64,000 bases of DNA from Guopingia tenuis (GTDB taxonomy: Bacteria > Bacillota > Clostridia > Christensenellales > Christensenellaceae): contig NZ_JACRSS010000001.1 in NCBI RefSeq assembly GCF_014384805.1, forward strand, positions 496,001-560,000. Reading direction: 5' to 3'. Position numbers and translations under genes: made by a program. Of this stretch, positions 60,229 to 64,000 are shown in pieces. Below the pieces are notes generated by a model. The model saw nothing but the letters and a program-made list of their open reading frames with translations, did no database searches and was not told the DNA's origin. Within the stretch, counting starts at the first letter, position 1. Every line of letters starts with the position of its first letter.

Positions 60229-61818
60229 TTATTCGTTATAATTATCCGGCAAATCATTTTCAAACAAAACGATATCGCCGGCGCGCAAAATCCTTCCCAT
60301 TTTTTCCGATGCCTCGCCAAGAGAGGCGCACACCTCAATCTGCTCCTCGGGGAAGCCCTCCTCCAGCAACCCTTCATAGATGGGGCGGGTATGCCTGGGG
60401 CCGACCAGATAGACGAGATCGGCGGTGTGCGCCATATCCCGCCCAAAGGCCCGGTTTTCCTGCTCCTCGATTTCGCCCAGCTCCACCATGCCCGGCGTCA
60501 CAACGATCTTGCGCCCCGAGAAACCCCGGAGAACCTCCATGGCCACCCGGGTTCCCGCCGGATTGGCGTTGAACGCATCGTCGATGACGGTGACGCCGTT
60601 GCCTGTGGGCAAAAGCTGCAGCCGATGCTCCACCGGCTCCACCTTGGCGATCCCCCGGATCAGCTCTTCTTCCGAAAGGCCCAGCTCCAGGGCCACGGCC
60701 ACGCAGCCCAGAATATTTTGAATGTTGTGTTTTCCCAATAATTTCGTCTTTGCCCGGAATTCCCTCTGTCCATGGTCATAGACTATGGTGAACTCACTTC
60801 CGTCCTCCCCGGGCAGAATATCCTTGGCGGCAATATCCCATTCGTCCTGCTCGTCCGCCAGGGCATAGAGCCATTTTTTCTTTTCCGTCCGGTCATACAT
60901 TCCCTTTGTGATGCCGCCGTCGTTGGGGAAGAAGGCCACCCCGTCTGCCGGAAGGCCCGCAATCAGCTCATATTTCGTGGATATGATGTTTTCCAGAGTT
61001 TTGAAGGTTTCCATATGCTGCGGACCAACAGAGGTCACAATGCCGTATTTGGGCTTCACAAGCTCCACCAACTCGGCAATATCCCCCACATGCTTAGCCC
61101 CCATCTCGGCCAGAAACACCTGATGTTCCGGTTTCAGCTGCTCCCGGATCACCCGAGTCAGCCCCATGGGGGTATTATAGCTGGAGGGCGGCACCAGCGT
61201 ATGGTATTTTTCACTGAGCAGCGTTCCCAAAATGAATTTGGTGCTGGTCTTTCCAAAGCTGCCGGTGATCCCCACCTTGATGAGGTCGTCCCGCTCCGCC
61301 AGTTTGCGTTTGGCGTCGTTGAAATAGTGCTTCTTGACGGCGTTTTCCATGGGGGTGTTGATCCAGTTGGCCAGCAGGATATGGAAGGGCGCCAGCAACA
61401 CGAAAATCGCCCCGATCGTCCTCCCGGAGAAATAGGAGCCGGCGGCAAAGAGCGCCAGCAGAACCGCTTCTGTTGCCAGGAGGCGTTTTACCCGGGCCGT
61501 ATACGCCAGGGGCTTTTTCGCATCCTTTACGGTGATGCTGCGGACATATTTTCCCCCGCAGAAGCCGAAGCCCAGAAATCCCGCGGCAAATATGACATAC
61601 TGGAGCCATCCCTGCACACTGCACGCCCCCATAAATGCGGCGATAAACAGCGCGGCGCAGGCCAGAACCCATCCATAGCCCTTCAGGCCATGTTCGCCAA
61701 GCCAGCGCATATAGCCCGGGGCCTTATATCCCTCCAGTTGGAACATATGGCAGAGCCGGAGCGTCGCAAGAAAGCAGAACGCCGCCGCCAGTGCCAGAAA
61801 CAGAATCGCCATCAACAT
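60229..61818 (-). CDS. Membrane-anchored Mur ligase (MurF-like)
   Basis: A 529-residue protein with five membrane helices in the first ~160 residues (LFLALAAAFCFLATLRLC, GWVLACAALFIAAFMGA, LQYVIFAAGFLGFGF, LATEAVLLALFAAGSYF, TIGAIFVLLAPFHILLANW), then directly the Mur ligase central domain: ATP loop GITGSFGKTSTKF, AEMGAKHVGDIAELVELVKPKYGIVTSVGPQH, LLGKHNIQNILGCVAVAL, and the C-terminal domain with VIDDAFNANPAGTRVAMEVL. These match MurF, which adds D-Ala-D-Ala, and ddl is next door. The normal N-terminal UDP-binding domain is absent, so the substrate could be lipid-linked or another ligase role is possible. Confidence 0.82.
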   Translation of the reverse strand: MLMAILFLALAAAFCFLATLRLCHMFQLEGYKAPGYMRWLGEHGLKGYGWVLACAALFIAAFMGACSVQGWLQYVIFAAGFLGFGFCGGKYVRSITVKDAKKPLAYTARVKRLLATEAVLLALFAAGSYFSGRTIGAIFVLLAPFHILLANWINTPMENAVKKHYFNDAKRKLAERDDLIKVGITGSFGKTSTKFILGTLLSEKYHTLVPPSSYNTPMGLTRVIREQLKPEHQVFLAEMGAKHVGDIAELVELVKPKYGIVTSVGPQHMETFKTLENIISTKYELIAGLPADGVAFFPNDGGITKGMYDRTEKKKWLYALADEQDEWDIAAKDILPGEDGSEFTIVYDHGQREFRAKTKLLGKHNIQNILGCVAVALELGLSEEELIRGIAKVEPVEHRLQLLPTGNGVTVIDDAFNANPAGTRVAMEVLRGFSGRKIVVTPGMVELGEIEEQENRAFGRDMAHTADLVYLVGPRHTRPIYEGLLEEGFPEEQIEVCASLGEASEKMGRILRAGDIVLFENDLPDNYNE

Positions 61819-62594
61819 GCCGGAACCTCCAAAAATACTTTCACAATTTTGATAAACTGCCCGAATTGATCCAGATAGGAAAAATGTCCGGCATTTTTCA
61901 GCACCACCAGCCCCCCGTCAGGAATGAGCTTTTCCATGGTCTGCCCGAAATACACCGGCGTATCCGTATCGTTTTCCCCATAGATCATCAGGGATGAGGA
62001 CCGGATATCCTTCAAATATTCCTTTAAATCCTGATTGACAACATTCACAAATGTCCCCCGCATGGCATCCGAAGTGAGCGCCCGGTAATCTGCGGAGCCT
62101 GCATTTTTCGTCCGCTCCCGGGCGTCGACGCCAAACAGCTTGAAGCAGCGGTAGAGAAACCCATTCTTTGCCGCTTTTTTCATGAGCTTATAGGTATATA
62201 CCCGACAATACCAGGCAAAAGAGCGTTTTTTCTTAAGTCCTGCCGCGTCCACAAACACCAGCTTCCCCACCAGCTCAGGATATTTCGCCGCCAAAACAAT
62301 CGTGACGCGCCCGCCGAAGGAATGGCAGATGACGTCCGTTCCGGCAATATCCCAGGCCCGGATCAGCCGGGCCACGATCTCGGTATAATCCGAAACCGTC
62401 ATGGGCTTTTTTGGCGTATCGCTCCCGCCAAAGCCGGGAAAATCGATGACATAGACCTTCCGGCTTTTGGAAAGCTCGTTTGTCACCGGGGCAAAGCTGT
62501 CGATGCAGGCGCCCCAGCCATGCAGCAAAAGGAGGGGCTTTCCCTCCCCCCGGACGATATAGTTGATCTTCAAATCATTGACGGTGATTTCCAT
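61812..62594 (-). CDS. Alpha/beta hydrolase
   Basis: A 260-residue hydrolase with oxyanion segment LLLHGWGACIDSF, nucleophile elbow CHSFGGRVTI (Ser), acid in GENDTDTPV and catalytic His in NAGHFSYLDQ. No signal peptide. It overlaps the start of the Mur ligase gene by seven bases, so the pair is coupled. Substrate unknown. Confidence 0.9.
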   Translation of the reverse strand: MEITVNDLKINYIVRGEGKPLLLLHGWGACIDSFAPVTNELSKSRKVYVIDFPGFGGSDTPKKPMTVSDYTEIVARLIRAWDIAGTDVICHSFGGRVTIVLAAKYPELVGKLVFVDAAGLKKKRSFAWYCRVYTYKLMKKAAKNGFLYRCFKLFGVDARERTKNAGSADYRALTSDAMRGTFVNVVNQDLKEYLKDIRSSSLMIYGENDTDTPVYFGQTMEKLIPDGGLVVLKNAGHFSYLDQFGQFIKIVKVFLEVPAC

Positions 62595-62599
62595 GCGCC

Positions 62600-63082
62600 C
62601 TATTTATACTCCATCTTGAGCATCTCCATTTCCCGCTTGATGCCCTGCTTCCACATGATAAACGCGTCCTCTTTGTTGTCGGCATAGTAGCCCTTGCGGA
62701 CGCCCTCGATCTCAAAATCAAAATCCTTATACAGGTTGATGGCCCGGAAATTGGATACCCGCACTTCCAGCGTCATGCTGTCCGCCCCCAGCGCATATGC
62801 CTCCTCGATCAGCCGTTCCATGAGCCGATGGGCATAGCCCTTTTTGCGGAATTCCCGGCGAATGCAGATGTTGTTGATATGCGCCTCATCCAGAATCATC
62901 CACATGCCCGCATAGCCTACTACCCGGCCGTTTTCCTTGATAACAAAATATATGTTGTGGTTTACGCAGATATCCTCATAGAGCACCTCCAGCGGCCAGG
63001 GCGTTTTGAAGCAGTCCTGCTCCAGCTGATAGATTTCGGATATATAGGAAACATCTGCGCGGATTACTTCCACCTGTTCCAA
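62600..63082 (-). CDS. rimI: Ribosomal protein S18-alanine N-acetyltransferase RimI
   Basis: GNAT enzyme of 160 residues with the acetyl-CoA loop RREFRKKGYAHRLMERLIEEA and LEVRVSNFRAINLYKDFDFE, the RimI pattern. It follows tsaB by two bases, the usual tsaE-tsaB-rimI order. Start is a TTG with GAGG 8 bases upstream, partly within the end of tsaB. Confidence 0.92.
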   Translation of the reverse strand: MEQVEVIRADVSYISEIYQLEQDCFKTPWPLEVLYEDICVNHNIYFVIKENGRVVGYAGMWMILDEAHINNICIRREFRKKGYAHRLMERLIEEAYALGADSMTLEVRVSNFRAINLYKDFDFEIEGVRKGYYADNKEDAFIMWKQGIKREMEMLKMEYK

Positions 63083-63084
63083 TC

Positions 63085-63762
63085 CTATTGCCTCGCTTTT
63101 TTCATGCGCTCCGCCTGCGATTCCCGCAGGTAGTTGGGTTTTATACTGTAGGCGTCCATCGCCTCGCCCCGCTGCCAGGCCGCAAAAGCCTCCCGGCAGA
63201 CGCCGCCGGCCCGCTGCAAAAGCAGATTCCCCGGCGCAAACCGGGCGCCCGGCAGGGCGGCCCGGATCTCCTCCCGGAATACCGGCACGCCGTCGCCCAG
63301 AAAAAGCGCATCTGCCCCGCCGATTTTCTCCAGAAGCTCCCCAATGGGCAGAGCGCAGTCCGCCAGAATCTTCCGCCCATCCCGGTACAGCGCCGTATAG
63401 ACCTGCCGGTTTCTCGCATCCAAAATCGGGCAGACAAGACCAGCCGTTCCCGCCGCATTGGCGGCCAAGGCGTCCATCGTGCTCACGGCAAGCACCGGCT
63501 TTCCCTGCGCCTGGGCCATGGCCTTTACCGTATTCACGCCGATGCGCAGCCCGGTAAACGACCCGGGGCCAACGGCTGCGGCAAAGGCATCCATCTCCCC
63601 CATGGCAATCCCCGCCCGGAGCAGACAGTCCTCAACCGCCGGAAGCAGCGTCACCGAATGGGTGAGCCCCCGGTCTATATACACTTCGCAAAGCAGCGTT
63701 TCATCCTCCGCCACCGCCGCCGAGCAGGCGCGGCCGGAGGTATCCAGGGCCAATATTTTCAA
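63085..63762 (-). CDS. tsaB: tRNA threonylcarbamoyladenosine biosynthesis protein TsaB
   Basis: Partner of TsaD/TsaE in making t6A37 in ANN-decoding tRNAs. The 225-residue ASKHA-fold protein has ILALDTSGRACSAAVAED, VAVGPGSFTGLRIGVNTVKAMA (TsaB signature), and ILDARNRQVYTALY. Start is a TTG at 63762, which has AGGGAGAA upstream and lies 3 bases after the tsaE stop. Confidence 0.94.
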   Translation of the reverse strand: MKILALDTSGRACSAAVAEDETLLCEVYIDRGLTHSVTLLPAVEDCLLRAGIAMGEMDAFAAAVGPGSFTGLRIGVNTVKAMAQAQGKPVLAVSTMDALAANAAGTAGLVCPILDARNRQVYTALYRDGRKILADCALPIGELLEKIGGADALFLGDGVPVFREEIRAALPGARFAPGNLLLQRAGGVCREAFAAWQRGEAMDAYSIKPNYLRESQAERMKKARQ

Positions 63763-63765
63763 CGC

Positions 63766-64000
63766 TCACTTCTCCCTGCTATTTTCTGCATTTTTTATGG
63801 TAATATCCCGTGCGTTCTCGCCGGCATAGGATATCTCGATCCAAGTGGTATGCTCCGGCATCCAGTCACGGATGAGAGACGCCCATTCCACCACGGTCAC
63901 ACCTCCGCCCGAGAGATATTCAGAAAAACCGATTTCAAACATCTCCTCTGGGTCGCCGATGCGGTATACGTCAAAATGAAACAGCGGCAGCCTCCCCCCG
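63766..64000 (-). CDS. tsaE: tRNA threonylcarbamoyladenosine biosynthesis ATPase TsaE, C-terminal part
   Basis: About 77 C-terminal residues visible; the gene runs off the right edge. It reads LPLFHFDVYRIGDPEEMFEIG, then SEYLSGGGVTVVEWASLI and a typical basic end, the TsaE pattern with the HxDxYR motif of the second half. The Walker A part is outside the window. Stop TGA at 63766-63768. Confidence 0.93.
   Translation of the reverse strand, partial: GGRLPLFHFDVYRIGDPEEMFEIGFSEYLSGGGVTVVEWASLIRDWMPEHTTWIEISYAGENARDITIKNAENSREK

Overview
The window looks like a chromosomal stretch of a low-GC-lineage Firmicute of the class Clostridia, although its own base composition is moderate (roughly 50-55% GC by eye). 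The reasons are: an RNase G / paired radical-SAM / spoIVFAB / rodA / minCDE / mrdA / mreBCD / maf block that is typical of endospore-forming Firmicutes, a six-gene Rnf complex, a GlgC+GlgD type glycogen operon, a folate-transporter gene behind a tetrahydrofolate riboswitch, a 4-hydroxybutyrate dehydrogenase of the Clostridium kluyveri type, strong AGGAGG ribosome binding sites and frequent TTG starts. A Christensenellales-like or related anaerobe is my guess and not something I can prove. No rRNA, tRNA, CRISPR array, transposase or prophage was found.

Layout. 1-22.9 kb is almost all on the minus strand: nusA (cut by the left edge) and rimP; rng and two radical-SAM proteins; a VOC protein; spoIVFA/spoIVFB; rodA; minCDE; mrdA; mreBCD; maf; the rnfCDGEAB operon; and a split TauE/SafE permease. 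23-26 kb holds a DUF4203-like membrane protein, a candidate structured RNA, a 44-codon ORF, a B12-type radical-SAM protein and a LysM protein. 26.3-32.4 kb is on the plus strand: THF riboswitch-folT, an AI-2E family permease, a propionate-type CoA-transferase, 4-hydroxybutyrate dehydrogenase and a CorA transporter. 32.7-43.4 kb is mixed: ftsA-like/ftsZ, an acyl-CoA synthetase with a cupin regulator, DUF1294/MBL/DUF3006, an Sfp-type transferase, an AT-rich sigma/anti-sigma pair, an amidase, an aldo/keto reductase and a small membrane protein.

43.8-57.9 kb is carbohydrate storage: a xylulokinase-like FGGY kinase, a repeat-rich non-coding interval of about 0.75 kb, and the operon pgi-glgB-glgC-glgD-glgA-glgP-GH13, which covers glucose-6-phosphate entry, ADP-glucose formation, chain extension, branching, phosphorolysis and alpha-glucan hydrolysis. 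58-64 kb holds two unknown overlapping genes and the run tsaE-tsaB-rimI-hydrolase-(membrane Mur ligase)-ddl, which links tRNA t6A synthesis, S18 acetylation and cell-wall precursor ligation.

Many neighbouring genes overlap by ATGA or TAATG, and many minus-strand units have recognisable TTGNNN-N17-TATAAT promoters and T-tailed hairpin terminators, several of them packed so tightly that terminator and next promoter share bases. The most interesting unexplained items are the 44-codon ORF behind the radical-SAM gene, the structured RNA candidate at 23.74-23.89 kb, the degenerate repeats at 45.65-46.0 kb, the Mur ligase whose UDP-binding domain is replaced by membrane helices, and a duplicated promoter-leader module at 37.7 and 43.4 kb.
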